A stretch of 42,743 bases of DNA from an uncultured Methylococcaceae bacterium (GCA_913056195.1 CAJXMF010000020.1:1-42743), one strand, 5' to 3'; positions 1-9,306 are shown, numbered from the stretch's first letter. A program made the numbers and translations. Notes: generated from the letters alone by a model not told the origin.

Positions 1-98
1 TCGGCCACCAGCTTGCCCGCCGCCTCCCAGCGGCGCAGTGTTGTGACCGATACGCTCAGCGCCAAGGCGGCTTTACCTATGCTTACCAATCTCTCCAT
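1..98 (-). CDS. IS607-type serine recombinase (TnpA), N-terminal fragment cut by window edge
   Basis: Reading leftward from an ATG at 98, the frame stays open to the window edge and gives about 32 residues. They resemble the MerR-like DNA-binding head of IS607-family transposases: a start like MERLVSIGKAA, a helix-turn-helix, and the block TLRRWEAAGKL. In that family this head is followed by a serine resolvase domain, which would lie outside the window, so the catalytic part cannot be seen. IS607 elements have no terminal inverted repeats, so I could not place the element's end between 99 and 150. It could also be a stand-alone MerR-like or resolvase protein. Family assignment rests on a short piece only. 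Confidence 0.6.
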   Translation of the reverse strand, partial: MERLVSIGKAALALSVSVTTLRRWEAAGKLVA

Positions 99-150
99 GT
101 TGGTGAGTATTGCATCGTTTTAATTATATTTCAAGAAAACTGTTCGAGCC

Positions 151-468
151 CTACTCAATTTGATTGCGGTCATAGATCACCACACCCACTCGGTCAATAT
201 GCTCAATTAATCGAGGATTTTTAAGATCTTGATAATTTTGCAAGTCTATCAGAAATGGAATATCACTATCGTCCAGCGTCAATAAAATATCCGCAATCAT
301 AAACCGATCGACATCTTCACCCAGCACCACTAAATCAATATCGCTGCGCGGATGATGTGTGCCTTTTGCGCGAGAGCCATACAGTTTTACTTGCCGGATA
401 TTCGGATAATTGGAAAAAACCTGCCTTAGCATTTGCAAGCTCAGCTTATCAAGCGCATGGGTTTTCAT
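151..468 (-). CDS. mntA: MNT-type nucleotidyltransferase, antitoxin of a HEPT/MNT (type VII) pair
   Basis: A 105-residue minimal nucleotidyltransferase. The motif GSx10DxD is complete: G31 and S32, then D43 and D45 (SDIDL), which is the signature of MntA-type antitoxins. In characterised pairs MntA attaches AMP to a tyrosine of the HEPT toxin and so blocks it. The start ATG overlaps the stop of the upstream HEPT gene as ATGA (465-468), so the two are translationally coupled. The gene lies about 50 bp from the IS607-type fragment, which fits a mobile or accessory module. Family assignment is firm; toxin neutralisation is inferred from homologous systems. Confidence 0.85.
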   Translation of the reverse strand: MKTHALDKLSLQMLRQVFSNYPNIRQVKLYGSRAKGTHHPRSDIDLVVLGEDVDRFMIADILLTLDDSDIPFLIDLQNYQDLKNPRLIEHIDRVGVVIYDRNQIE

Positions 469-884
469 GGGTTGTGAATATCGGCGAGTAAAGAAAAATA
501 CCAGTCATCCAGCAGCGGGAGATAACTCTCGCGAATAGACTGGATAATCACTTCAAACTTAGCAAAGTCATAAGTATGGCTCATCAAATTCCGATCACCG
601 ATCATCTTAAACCAAATATCCGGATTCTCGATATATTTAGCGTTATAGGCCTGTCGGATAACCCCTTTCGGCGATATTCTATCCAACGCAATGCCATCGC
701 TTTCCATTCTATCTTTAAGCACTTTCCAAGCCAGTTCAAAGGTATATTCAAAACGTTGAATAATCCCTTCTTTTTCCAGTTGACTGAGTTGCTCAGGGTC
801 TTTCTCAATGGCTTCACGCAATAACAGAAAAGCACGTTGAAAATTAGCAAAACGCTGTTGCCAGCGGATATCCGCGTCATTCAT
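465..884 (-). CDS. hepT: HEPT-domain toxin (HI0074-like), partner of the MNT antitoxin
   Basis: A 139-residue helical protein of the family once called nucleotidyltransferase substrate-binding protein (HI0074). It carries the HEPT signature Rx4HxY as R98, H103 and Y105 (RNLMSHTY). In studied systems R and H belong to an RNase active site and the tyrosine is the residue AMPylated by the partner MNT protein. It is first in a two-gene operon and overlaps the antitoxin start by 4 bp. Whether this copy is toxic cannot be read from sequence, but all three signature residues are present. Confidence 0.85.
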   Translation of the reverse strand: MNDADIRWQQRFANFQRAFLLLREAIEKDPEQLSQLEKEGIIQRFEYTFELAWKVLKDRMESDGIALDRISPKGVIRQAYNAKYIENPDIWFKMIGDRNLMSHTYDFAKFEVIIQSIRESYLPLLDDWYFSLLADIHNP

Positions 885-940
885 TGTTTACTCTCAGCAA
901 AGGTTTTATCAAGAACAACCAGGCCTTTCATAAAGATGTT

Positions 941-1717
941 TCAACGCCCTATAAATTGTCTTACTGCCGCACAGAATTCATCTGGCGCCTGCACATGCAG
1001 CCAATGGGCGGCGTTAGGCAGATAGTGAATAATCGCATTGGGAAAATAACGATAGACATCATTCTCACGAATATAATCAGATTCTGCCCCGCCCAGAAAT
1101 AAGACGGGTTCTGTGTATTGCTTTTCGCTTTCAAGGCTTGGAAAGCCGACGATATTATCGGCATGACGTTGAAAAATATCCAAATCGACCCGCCAGCGGT
1201 ATTCGCCTTGCTGTAATATCAGGTTTTGCAGCAAGAATTGACGATAGCTTTCATCCGCAATAGCCTGACCCAGATAGTGATCGGCTTGTTTACGGTTCTG
1301 GATCTGATCAAGTGGAATAGCTTTCAAGGCCTCAATGGGGCTATCAAAACTGTGTTGATAGGCGGTCGGGGAAATATCACCGACGATCAATTTGTCAATC
1401 CGTTCAGGATGGTTCAGGGCCAGCCACATCGCCACCTTGCCGCCCATGCTGTGGCCGAAAAAATGGGCTTTGGTGAGCCCCCGCTGCTGCAAAAAATCGA
1501 CCATATCCTGTGCCATCGTTGGATAGTCCATAGGTTCTGCATGGGGCGATGCGCCGTGATTGCGTTGATCCGGCACCAGGATATGATAATCGCGTTGTAA
1601 TTGACGTGCGATGGAGCGCCAGTTCCGGGATGAGGCAAAAAAACCGTGCAGAATAATCAAGACCGGTTTTCCAGCCTCGCCATATTCATCGTAATGTAAG
1701 GATAGTGAGCTTGTCAT
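941..1717 (-). CDS. alpha/beta hydrolase, YbfF-like esterase
   Basis: A 258-residue single-domain alpha/beta hydrolase. Visible motifs are the oxyanion-hole HGFFAS near residue 25, DQRNHG near 50, and the nucleophile elbow GHSMGG near 92, with a C-terminal histidine in NAAHWLHVQ. The DQRNHGxS pattern is typical of YbfF-type acyl esterases, which hydrolyse short acyl esters and acyl-CoA thioesters in vitro. The protein is cytoplasmic, with no signal peptide. It starts 5 bp downstream of the DUF445 gene stop, so the two are probably co-transcribed. The natural substrate is unknown. Confidence 0.85.
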   Translation of the reverse strand: MTSSLSLHYDEYGEAGKPVLIILHGFFASSRNWRSIARQLQRDYHILVPDQRNHGASPHAEPMDYPTMAQDMVDFLQQRGLTKAHFFGHSMGGKVAMWLALNHPERIDKLIVGDISPTAYQHSFDSPIEALKAIPLDQIQNRKQADHYLGQAIADESYRQFLLQNLILQQGEYRWRVDLDIFQRHADNIVGFPSLESEKQYTEPVLFLGGAESDYIRENDVYRYFPNAIIHYLPNAAHWLHVQAPDEFCAAVRQFIGR

Positions 1718-1722
1718 GGGGG

Positions 1723-2445
1723 TTAAATAAAGCTGAAGGCTGCACCAAGCAAGCCACCGAATACGCCGCCCCAGACCACCAGCCAGCCGAGATGTTCACG
1801 GATGATGGTCTGTACCATTTCCTTGACCTGTTGCGGCGTGAGTTCATTCAGGCGTTTGTCGATGACAGCCTCGATTCTCAGGGTGATGTCTTGCGATATT
1901 TTTTCGGCATTCAGGCTATGTTGCAAGGCGTTGTGGAAGCGTTCCGATTCAACCATTTCGGTCAGAATGGTCTGGATTTTTTCTTTAAACGGTTCTTTTA
2001 AGGAGACAAGCGCTTCCACGCCGCCCATCATTTGCAACATGGCGCCGAATGAGGATTCCATGATGGCGCTGACCAGCCCATCATAAATCTTGTCGTAATC
2101 GACGGCATTGAGCAAGGGGTCGAGATTCAGGGCATGACTGTCCTGCTGTTCTTCTTTTTCAATAAATTTCTCGATATTCTCGGCGGTAAAGAATTGTTGC
2201 ATCATCAATGCCTTGATGGACGATTTAAATTCTTCAAAGCGATTGGGAATGATGCCGGAGCCGTAGAGCAAGGGGACTTTTTCAAACAGCATATAAATCG
2301 CCAACCAGTTGGTGACCGCCCCCGACAAGGCAAAAAAGCCGATTGATTTCAATAATTCGGCTTGATACGGACTGCAATAGGCGGCGACTATGATGCCAAG
2401 CGCAACAAGATTGGTGATCAGGCTTTTATTCAACCGTATTTTCAT
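1723..2445 (-). CDS. DUF445 family membrane protein
   Basis: A 240-residue protein with hydrophobic segments at both ends (about residues 9-30 and 35-55, and about 220-240) and a long, charged, helical middle. The N-terminal block GAVTNWLAIYMLFEKVP is typical of DUF445 proteins. No catalytic motif is visible and the function of the family is not established. The shape, membrane anchors bracketing a helical domain, suggests an inner-membrane protein. It lies 21 bp downstream of parC and 5 bp upstream of the esterase, so it probably belongs to the parC transcript. Family call is good; no role is proposed. Confidence 0.8.
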   Translation of the reverse strand: MKIRLNKSLITNLVALGIIVAAYCSPYQAELLKSIGFFALSGAVTNWLAIYMLFEKVPLLYGSGIIPNRFEEFKSSIKALMMQQFFTAENIEKFIEKEEQQDSHALNLDPLLNAVDYDKIYDGLVSAIMESSFGAMLQMMGGVEALVSLKEPFKEKIQTILTEMVESERFHNALQHSLNAEKISQDITLRIEAVIDKRLNELTPQQVKEMVQTIIREHLGWLVVWGGVFGGLLGAAFSFI

Positions 2446-2466
2446 CGTTTGCGTTGTCCTCCCGTT

Positions 2467-4704
2467 TTATGATTTGACATCCAAAGCCTCTACGCGCTGA
2501 AATCCACGTGGCAAATGCAGGCCTCGTTTGGCGCGGCTGGCTGAATAATGTTCAATATCGACTTGTTTCAGGGTTAAATGGCGTTTGCCCGATAAAATCA
2601 CTAAGTCCTGACCGGGACTAAAGACTTGAATATCGATAACGCGATCATTCCCAGCCTTTAAATCCGCCGGTGGAATCTGGATGAGTTTGTTACCTTTACC
2701 TTTTTTCAGGGCCGGTAATTCGGCCACAGGAAAAATCAACAGCCGTCCTTGTTGCGTAACAACCGCCAGCAAATCGTCGTCAACGGCATTGATTTTGGCC
2801 GGTTTGAGGATGGCGGCGCTTTCCGGCAGGGTCAACACGGCTTTGCCGGCTTTGTTTTTGGTTTGCAGGTCTTGCAGTTGCAGCCTGAAGCCATAGCCTT
2901 GATCGCTGGCCATGATGACGCTGTCTTCATCCTCACCGGCCAAAAGGTAACTGAACAAGGCACCTGCCGGCGGCTTAAACCGACCGGTCAACGGTTCGCC
3001 CTGGCTGCGTGCCGAAGGCAGATCATGGGCAGTAGTCATGTACACCCGGCCAGTTGAATCCAGCACGTAGACCGGTTGTGTAGTGCGGCCATAGGCGCAG
3101 TCGAGGAAGCCGTCACCGGCGCGATAGTTCAAGCTTTTGGCATCAAAATCATGGCCTTTAGCGGCGCGGATCCAGCCTTTTTGCGACAGAATAATGGTCA
3201 CCGGTTCATTTGAAATCAATGCCGTGGTATCCAGCGCATGGGCGGCGGCGCGTTCGACGATGGGCGAGCGTCTGTCATCGCCATATTTTTCCGCATCACG
3301 TTCGATTTCCTTGCGGATCAGCCGGTTCAGCAAACGCGGTGATGCCAATGTTTTTTCCAATGCCTTGCGTTCCTGTTCCAGCTCTTCCTGTTCACCACGG
3401 ATTTTCATTTCTTCAAGCCTGGCCAGGTGGCGCAGCTTTAATTCCAGAATCGCTTCGGCTTGAATATCAGTTATACCGAAACGGCTCATCAATATCGGTT
3501 TAGGCTCATCTTCGGTGCGAATAATATGAATGACTTCGTCAATATTTAAAAAGGCGATTAACAAACCTTCCAGAATGTGCAGACGCGCCAGCACCTTATC
3601 CAGCCGGTGTTGCAGACGCCGGCGCACGGTTTCGGTTCGAAACGTCAGCCATTCGGTCAGAATCTGGCGCAGCGGTTTGACCTGCGGTTTGCCATTTAAG
3701 CCAATCATGTTGAGATTGACGCGGTAATTTTTTTCCAGATCGGTAGTCGCAAACAAATGCGACATGACCGCCTCGGTATCCACGCGACGCGATTTGGGGA
3801 TAATCACCAGCCGGGTCGGATTTTCATGATCAGATTCATCCCGTAAATCTTCAATCATCGGCAGTTTTTTAGCCAGCATTTGCGCGGCAATCTGTTCCAT
3901 CAATTTAGCGCCAGAGACATGATGCGGCAAGGCGGTAATGACGATATTATGATCTTCTGTCTCATATTTGGCCCGCATTTTGATCGAACCATTACCGGTC
4001 TGGTAGATTTTTTCGATGTCGCTCCGGGGACTGATGATTTCAGCTTCGGTTGGATAATCCGGGCCTTTAATCGCCGTCATCAACTTTTCCAGCGGGGTTT
4101 CCGGGTCGTCCAGCAGTTGTATGCAGGCGCCAGCCACTTCGCGCAGATTATGCGGTGGAATATCAGTCGCCATACCGACGGCAATGCCCATGGTGCCATT
4201 CAACAGTACATTGGGCAGGCGGGCGGGTAATAATTCCGGTTCTTTCAGGGTGCCATCAAAATTATCCACCCATTCCACCGTGCCCTGGCCTAATTCGCTG
4301 AGCAGCGTTTGGGCATAAGGTGTCAGTCGTGATTCGGTATAACGCATGGCCGCAAACGATTTGGGGTCATCGCTTGACCCCCAGTTACCTTGACCATCAA
4401 TCAGCGGATAACGATAGGCAAAGGGCTGAGCCATAATGACCATCGCTTCATAGCAGGCTGAATCGCCATGCGGATGATATTTACCCAGGACATCACCGAC
4501 CGTACGCGCGGATTTTTTGTATTTTGCCAGTGCGCTCAGGCCCAGTTCTGACATGGCATAGACGATACGTCGTTGCACGGGTTTAAGGCCATCACCAATA
4601 TGCGGTAAGGCGCGGTCTAAAATGACGTACATGGAGTAATCCAGATACGCCTTTTCGGTAAAATCCTTTAGTGGCAGTTTTTCAAAGTTTTCCTGTAAGC
4701 CCAT
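2467..4704 (-). CDS. parC: DNA topoisomerase IV subunit A
   Basis: A 745-residue type IIA topoisomerase A subunit that breaks and rejoins DNA to unlink daughter chromosomes, working with ParE (not in this window). The catalytic tyrosine is Y122 in [11 protein letters not shown]. The quinolone-determining region reads [10 protein letters not shown] with S82 and E86, the usual sensitive-type residues. The beta-pinwheel C-terminal region is present and the length matches the family (about 750), so it is ParC rather than the longer GyrA; the GyrA box (QRRGGKG-like) is not seen. It lies upstream of DUF445, 38 bp after the cvfB-like stop side. Firm call. Confidence 0.97.
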   Translation of the reverse strand: MGLQENFEKLPLKDFTEKAYLDYSMYVILDRALPHIGDGLKPVQRRIVYAMSELGLSALAKYKKSARTVGDVLGKYHPHGDSACYEAMVIMAQPFAYRYPLIDGQGNWGSSDDPKSFAAMRYTESRLTPYAQTLLSELGQGTVEWVDNFDGTLKEPELLPARLPNVLLNGTMGIAVGMATDIPPHNLREVAGACIQLLDDPETPLEKLMTAIKGPDYPTEAEIISPRSDIEKIYQTGNGSIKMRAKYETEDHNIVITALPHHVSGAKLMEQIAAQMLAKKLPMIEDLRDESDHENPTRLVIIPKSRRVDTEAVMSHLFATTDLEKNYRVNLNMIGLNGKPQVKPLRQILTEWLTFRTETVRRRLQHRLDKVLARLHILEGLLIAFLNIDEVIHIIRTEDEPKPILMSRFGITDIQAEAILELKLRHLARLEEMKIRGEQEELEQERKALEKTLASPRLLNRLIRKEIERDAEKYGDDRRSPIVERAAAHALDTTALISNEPVTIILSQKGWIRAAKGHDFDAKSLNYRAGDGFLDCAYGRTTQPVYVLDSTGRVYMTTAHDLPSARSQGEPLTGRFKPPAGALFSYLLAGEDEDSVIMASDQGYGFRLQLQDLQTKNKAGKAVLTLPESAAILKPAKINAVDDDLLAVVTQQGRLLIFPVAELPALKKGKGNKLIQIPPADLKAGNDRVIDIQVFSPGQDLVILSGKRHLTLKQVDIEHYSASRAKRGLHLPRGFQRVEALDVKS

Positions 4705-4742
4705 GATGCTGTCTTTGTGACCGGTTGATTGGAAAAAAACGC

Positions 4743-5585
4743 TTATGCGGACGGCGTGTTGACTTGATTAATGCCGTTTTCGGTGATGTCGATCTGGCGT
4801 GCTTTATACAAGCGACCGATGGCCTGTTTGAATATTTTTTTACTGACGCCGAATTGCCGGTAAATGGCTTCTGGCGCACTTTTGTCATTCAGCGCCATAC
4901 GACCACCGTTCTGTTGGATGTGCTGCATGATGGCATCAGAAACCTGATCGACTTTATCGGCGAATTTGGCCCGATCAAGCCTCAGATCAATACGCTTGTC
5001 CGGACGAATCTGTTTGATATACGCTTGACATTGCTGGCCGATTTTTAACGGTTGGAAGGTTTCATTTTTGTACAGCAGCCCCCAGAATTTATGATTAACC
5101 ACGGCTTTGTAGCCTAACTCGGTCTGTCCGGCGATAATTATATCAACCTCATCGTCCTGTTTGAGATAAACCGCTTCATCCAGAATAAAATCATCCAGCA
5201 TGGCTGAGGCTGCGATGCGATTGTCTTCGTCCAGAAACAAGCGTACCAGATAGGAGCGCCCCACTTGCATTTTTTGTTTTTGTTCGCTGAACGGAACAAA
5301 TAAATCTTTTGGCAGACCCCAGTCTAAAAAGGCACCAACCCGGGTTGTCGCCACCACCGGCAAAAAGGCCACCTCACCGACTTGTGCCTTGGGTGTTTTA
5401 AGCGTGGCGAGCAATCCACCCTGACCATCGGTGTAAATAAACACGTCGAGCGTATCGCCTTCCTGTTTATCGGCGACAGCCGGGTCTTGCAGCATCAGAT
5501 CCTGCTCTTCTGCGCTCTCCAGCCAAACGCTATCATCGCGTTTTCTGATGATTTTGAGCGTATTAAAGTGTCCTGTTTTCAACAT
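4743..5585 (-). CDS. CvfB/YitL-type RNA-binding protein with S1-like domains
   Basis: About 280 residues. The N-terminal [12 protein letters not shown] and the arrangement of repeated S1-like OB folds (for example [20 protein letters not shown] near residue 90) followed by a C-terminal winged-helix ([19 protein letters not shown]) match the CvfB family of Gram-positive virulence-factor regulators, also widespread in proteobacteria. These proteins bind RNA; the exact role in gammaproteobacteria is not known. A longer reading from a TTG at 5609 is open, but the ATG at 5585 has an AGG about 8 bases upstream and fits homologues better. Family call is good, function general only. Confidence 0.82.
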   Translation of the reverse strand: MLKTGHFNTLKIIRKRDDSVWLESAEEQDLMLQDPAVADKQEGDTLDVFIYTDGQGGLLATLKTPKAQVGEVAFLPVVATTRVGAFLDWGLPKDLFVPFSEQKQKMQVGRSYLVRLFLDEDNRIAASAMLDDFILDEAVYLKQDDEVDIIIAGQTELGYKAVVNHKFWGLLYKNETFQPLKIGQQCQAYIKQIRPDKRIDLRLDRAKFADKVDQVSDAIMQHIQQNGGRMALNDKSAPEAIYRQFGVSKKIFKQAIGRLYKARQIDITENGINQVNTPSA

Positions 5586-5648
5586 ATCGACCTGGTTTAT
5601 TGATGGCAAGGGCGCGCAACGGAAGCTTCCTCCGGTGTAGCGCTTTGT

Positions 5649-5906
5649 TTATGGCTTAATGAGTTTGTCATATTCCGCATGGCTTCCAATCCAGAACCAG
5701 AGTAAACCGTTTTCAACGTCTACGGCTAAAGCCCGATAGTGCATTCCTATACGAACAGACCAGTAACGGTCGATTTTCTTGAAGTGCAGCGATGGATGAT
5801 CGGGGTTTGCTTTGATGAGCTCGTATTTTCTATCCGCGACGCGTTTTAGTGATGGCGGTAGAATCTCATAAGCTGACCAGAATGATGGACTGGCAAAGTG
5901 ATTCAC
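5649..5906 (-). CDS. ParE/RelE-like toxin of a type II toxin-antitoxin pair
   Basis: An 85-residue basic protein with the compact RelE/ParE-like layout: an N-terminal helix pair (SLKRVADRKYELIKANPDHPSLHFKKI), then beta strands YWSVRIGMHYRALAV and LLWFWIGSHAEYDKLI. The C-terminal GSHAEYDKLI block is common in this family. The start codon is GTG and it overlaps the antitoxin stop as GTGA (5903-5906), so translation is coupled. RelE relatives cut mRNA at the ribosome and ParE relatives poison gyrase; the sequence does not tell which applies. It is the second gene of a two-gene module placed between hinT and the cvfB-like gene. Confidence 0.78.
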   Translation of the reverse strand: MNHFASPSFWSAYEILPPSLKRVADRKYELIKANPDHPSLHFKKIDRYWSVRIGMHYRALAVDVENGLLWFWIGSHAEYDKLIKP

Positions 5907-6106
5907 AATCGCTTTGTTTTCCCTTCTTTGTGATCAGCTATCGCTGCCTCTGCCAAGGCATCTAACGCACCCGCCTTAATATCCTCTTCAATTTGTTCAT
6001 CCCACGCATCAGCATCAAACCTCTCGTACCAGGCACGAAATTTCTTCAGTTGGTCTGGCGGCAACCGCGCTACAGTCTTTTCAATCTCTTCTATCGTTAT
6101 TGCCAT
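5903..6106 (-). CDS. small antitoxin paired with ParE/RelE-like toxin
   Basis: A 67-residue acidic protein. The N-terminal stretch ITIEEIEKTVARLPPDQLKKFRAWYERFD and the tail ADHKEGKTKRL are typical of small antitoxins found in front of this toxin type. No ribbon-helix-helix motif is obvious, so its DNA-binding mode is uncertain. It is first in the pair and its stop overlaps the toxin start. By analogy it would bind the toxin and repress its own promoter. A role in toxin control is inferred from the arrangement, not shown by a motif. Confidence 0.72.
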   Translation of the reverse strand: MAITIEEIEKTVARLPPDQLKKFRAWYERFDADAWDEQIEEDIKAGALDALAEAAIADHKEGKTKRL

Positions 6107-6259
6107 TTCATGCTTCCTATCTGTTGTTCTGCCATAAATATTTGGATGCTACAAAAGGGAAACCAAAAACTTTAAGCATTGAAAGCGCTTGAAAAAAACC
6201 AGTGATTTTTATCATTGGGTTCCATATTTATTTTCTTATAGCAATCTAACAACTGGATA

Positions 6260-6598
6260 TCAACCCGGGGGCCATGTCATTTGGCGGCCACCTAACAGGT
6301 GGAGATGGATATGGTAAACCTCTTGTCCGCCCTGTTGATTACAATTGAATACCGTGCGATAGCCCTCTTCCGCCAGATTTTCCTGACGGGCGATTTTGCT
6401 TGCCGTCAACAGCAGGGTTCCGGCCAGCTCAACATTATCCAAATCATTTAATGTTGCGATATGTTGTTTGGGGATAATCAGGATATGCACCGGCGCTTGC
6501 GGGTTAATATCCCGAAACGCCAACACGGTGTCATCTTCGAAGACGATATCGGGCTTGATTTCCCCGTTCGCCATTTTACAAAATAGACAGTCTGTCAT
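6260..6598 (-). CDS. hinT: HIT-family nucleotide-binding protein (HinT)
   Basis: A 112-residue histidine triad protein. The triad motif is HIHLHLLGG near residue 97, and the N-terminal CLFCKMANGEIKPDIVFEDD is typical of HinT. Family members hydrolyse adenosine 5'-phosphoramidates and lysyl-AMP. It is cytoplasmic with no signal peptide. The gene follows recR by 17 bp and is likely part of the dnaX-ybaB-recR transcript. The C-terminus MTWPPG is the usual family ending. Firm family call; physiological role in bacteria is only partly known. Confidence 0.93.
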   Translation of the reverse strand: MTDCLFCKMANGEIKPDIVFEDDTVLAFRDINPQAPVHILIIPKQHIATLNDLDNVELAGTLLLTASKIARQENLAEEGYRTVFNCNQQGGQEVYHIHLHLLGGRQMTWPPG

Positions 6599-6615
6599 CT
6601 TAAGTCCTCTTGTTT

Positions 6616-7212
6616 TTAAAGCGTTTGCCGCCCTTTAAAGGCATGAATCAGGGTGTTGCTGTCGATATATTCCAGCTCGCCCCCCATCGGTACGCCATGA
6701 GCAATACGGGTTGCCTTGATATGCTGTTTTTGACTCATTTCAGCGATTAAATGTGCGGTCGCCTCGCTTTCGACTGTGGCGTTCGTAGCCAGAATGACTT
6801 CTTTCAAGTCAGCGCTGGCGAGTTTTTGTTCCAGTATATCAAAACCTAATTCATCGGGGCCGATGCCGTCAATCGGCGACAAATGTCCATGCAGCACAAA
6901 ATAGCGGCCTTTAAACGCGGTAGACTGCTCGATCACCCAGACATCGGCCGGGCTTTCGACCACGCATAATACCGAATCGTCCCGCCCCGGATGCTGACAG
7001 AGTTCACAGCGTGATTGTTCAGTCAGGGTGCGGCAGCTTTCGCAATGCCGGATTTGAACCATGGCTTGCTGTAACACCTGACTTAAATGCTGGCCACCGC
7101 TGCGGTCATGTTGCAGCAGATGAAACGCCATGCGCTGGGCCGATTTGGGACCGACGCCAGGCAGGCAGGTCAAGCTGCGGATCAGTTGTTTAACCAGTCC
7201 TGTTTCTGACAT
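6616..7212 (-). CDS. recR: Recombination mediator protein RecR
   Basis: A 198-residue protein of standard length. It has the N-terminal helix-hairpin-helix ([17 protein letters not shown]), a four-cysteine zinc finger (CESC, then CELC, residues about 57-72) and a Toprim domain ([15 protein letters not shown] onward). With RecF and RecO it loads RecA on single-stranded DNA at gaps. The ATG directly follows the ybaB TAA stop with no gap, giving tight coupling in the conserved dnaX-ybaB-recR operon. Firm call. Confidence 0.97.
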   Translation of the reverse strand: MSETGLVKQLIRSLTCLPGVGPKSAQRMAFHLLQHDRSGGQHLSQVLQQAMVQIRHCESCRTLTEQSRCELCQHPGRDDSVLCVVESPADVWVIEQSTAFKGRYFVLHGHLSPIDGIGPDELGFDILEQKLASADLKEVILATNATVESEATAHLIAEMSQKQHIKATRIAHGVPMGGELEYIDSNTLIHAFKGRQTL

Positions 7213-7536
7213 TTAAAATGGCATCTGGAAACCAGGCGGTAACGGGATACCAGCCGTCACATCAGCCATTTTTTCTTTTTTGGTTTTATTGACTTTTCTG
7301 ACCGTGTCGTTGACAGCCGCAGCAACTAAATCTTCCAGCATGTCTTTATCATCGTTCACCAGGGAGTCATCGATACTGATTTTTCTAACTTCCCGTTTCC
7401 CAGTCATGATAATTTTGACCAGACCACCACCGGATTCACCGGCGATTTCCATATTCTCCAGCTCTTCCTTAACCTTTTTCATGTCTTCCTGCATTTTTTG
7501 GGCTTGTTGCATAATATTGCCCAGTGCATTTTTCAT
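7213..7536 (-). CDS. ybaB: YbaB/EbfC-type nucleoid-associated protein
   Basis: A 107-residue YbaB/EbfC protein that binds DNA as a dimer. The N-terminal coiled segment (LGNIMQQAQKMQEDMKKVKEEL), the GGLVKIIMTGKREVRKISID block and the C-terminal GIPLPPGFQMPF are all characteristic. A GGAG is visible just upstream of the ATG. It sits between dnaX and recR, as in most gammaproteobacteria. Its exact role is debated; a nucleoid-organising function is the usual reading. Confidence 0.95.
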   Translation of the reverse strand: MKNALGNIMQQAQKMQEDMKKVKEELENMEIAGESGGGLVKIIMTGKREVRKISIDDSLVNDDKDMLEDLVAAAVNDTVRKVNKTKKEKMADVTAGIPLPPGFQMPF

Positions 7537-7548
7537 ACATTTCTCCTG

Positions 7549-9168
7549 CTATTTAATCGGTTCGATACTATCGGTTGCCACACGGGCATCAAATTCTGCT
7601 TTTAAGGCGCTAACATTGTCATCGTTATTGATGGCTTCGACGGCCGCTTGTTGCGCGGCTTGCTGTTGTAAGCGCGCCTTTTTGGCCGGTGTTATTTTAT
7701 CCGTTTTTTCAACGCTTATTTTCAATTTAAGCGGTCTATTGTAATAGGTTTGCAAGGCTTTCAGCAGTTTCTCTTCACTTTTTCCACCCAACAGGTTTTT
7801 ATGCGAAGGTTCGATGCTTAAATAGCAATATTGTTCATCGACGCCGTCAAACAGACAGTTATTAGCCAACTCCCGCGTCATGCCACGCAGATTCATCGCA
7901 TTGATCATCGCCTGCCAGTCATTTTGCGGTTGTATATCAGGTGATGTCGGCGCTGTTTCGACCGGAGGCGCTGTCTGCGGTTCTTTTGCGGCTGGGACAG
8001 TCGTTGCTTTCGGCGTGACGTTTTTGGTCACGACAGTGTGTTTATTGTGTGATGATGGCGCCGACACCTGCGTCGTTGATGCAGCAGTCACCGGTCTGAA
8101 GGCCAGCATACGCAGCAGAATCATTTCAAAGCCGGTACGTGGGTCAGGCGCCAAATCCAGTTCTTTTTGTCCCATCACGCCAATTTGATAAAACAATTGG
8201 ACATCTTCCGGCGGTATTTGTTCAGCCATTTGTTGAATAAAGGCGGGATCAAATTCATATTCGGTACGCGCCGGAATTTGCTGCGTTAAGGCAATTCGGT
8301 GCAGCATGCGCAACAGTTGTTGCAAGCTATCGGCAAAATCCGGGGTTAAATCGGCCATTTCAGCGACTTTATTGAGTACGGCCAATCCATCATTCGCAGC
8401 CAGCGCTTCCAATAAGGCATTCAAGGACTGTTCAGATACCGTGCCCAGCATTTGCAAAACGGTTTGATAGTCCACAGCACCATTGCCGTAGGCAATCGCC
8501 TGATCCAGTATACTCAAGCCATCGCGCATGCTGCCGTCAGCCACGCGCGCTAAAAGCGCCAGGGCATTTGCTTCAAATTCGATGCCTTCCTGTTGCAGAA
8601 TAAATGCCATTTGTTTTTCAATCTGCTCAGGATAAAGACGCTTCAGATTATATTGCAGGCAACGCGATAAGATCGTGACCGGAATCTTCTGCGGGTCGGT
8701 GGTCGCCAGTAAAAACTTGACATGTTCGGGCGGCTCTTCCAGGGTTTTCAGCAAGGCATTGAAGCTGTGTCCCGACAACATATGCACTTCATCGATCAGA
8801 TACACTTTATAGCGTCCCTGATTGGGCGCATATTGCACGTTATCGAGCAAATCCCGGGTATCTTCAACCTTGGTGCGCGAGGCCGCATCAACCTCAATCA
8901 AATCCATAAACCGGCCTTGATCGAAAGCCTGACAAACGGCGCATTGGCCGCACGGGTTGAAGTCAGTCAGATTTTCGCAGTTGATCGCTTTGGCCAGAAT
9001 TCGGGCAATCGTCGTTTTGCCGACGCCACGCGTGCCGGTAAACAAATAGGCATGATGCAGTCTGTTATGCTGTAGTGCATGAATCAGCGATTGGCTGACG
9101 TGTTGCTGACCTACAATTTCTGAAAACGTCCGGGGGCGCCATTTTCTGGCTAGAGCCTGATAAGCCAT
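7549..9168 (-). CDS. dnaX: DNA polymerase III subunits gamma/tau
   Basis: About 539 residues from the ATG at 9168 (MAYQALARKWRP). It has an AAA+ Walker A (GTRGVGKTTIARILA), a four-cysteine zinc module with CGQCAVC, the Walker B-type DEVHML, and the sensor 1 region FLLATTDPQKIPVTILSRC. The clamp loader opens the sliding clamp at primer junctions; the longer C-terminal part is the tau region that contacts polymerase. The frame extends upstream to 9360, but that part runs through the 4.5S RNA gene and does not resemble DnaX, so the homologue-like start was chosen. No strong Shine-Dalgarno is seen. I found no A-rich slippery site for a separate gamma product. Confidence 0.95.
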   Translation of the reverse strand: MAYQALARKWRPRTFSEIVGQQHVSQSLIHALQHNRLHHAYLFTGTRGVGKTTIARILAKAINCENLTDFNPCGQCAVCQAFDQGRFMDLIEVDAASRTKVEDTRDLLDNVQYAPNQGRYKVYLIDEVHMLSGHSFNALLKTLEEPPEHVKFLLATTDPQKIPVTILSRCLQYNLKRLYPEQIEKQMAFILQQEGIEFEANALALLARVADGSMRDGLSILDQAIAYGNGAVDYQTVLQMLGTVSEQSLNALLEALAANDGLAVLNKVAEMADLTPDFADSLQQLLRMLHRIALTQQIPARTEYEFDPAFIQQMAEQIPPEDVQLFYQIGVMGQKELDLAPDPRTGFEMILLRMLAFRPVTAASTTQVSAPSSHNKHTVVTKNVTPKATTVPAAKEPQTAPPVETAPTSPDIQPQNDWQAMINAMNLRGMTRELANNCLFDGVDEQYCYLSIEPSHKNLLGGKSEEKLLKALQTYYNRPLKLKISVEKTDKITPAKKARLQQQAAQQAAVEAINNDDNVSALKAEFDARVATDSIEPIK

Positions 9169-9192
9169 AGAGACTCGAAGAGTATAGAATAT

Positions 9193-9306
<114 letters not shown>

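Noticed and set aside
5610..5648. GGAAGCTTCC palindrome upstream of the cvfB-like gene
   Set aside because: Short palindrome with no second copy found in the window; no function could be supported.
6107..6259. Imperfect stem CAGTGATTTTTATCATTG before hinT stop
   Set aside because: Weak pairing with G-T pairs and no T run; not convincing as a terminator.
7549..9168. Programmed frameshift in dnaX for a gamma product
   Set aside because: The best A-rich site in the C-terminal part has only five A before a G, not the A-AAA-AAG heptamer, and I saw no supporting hairpin.
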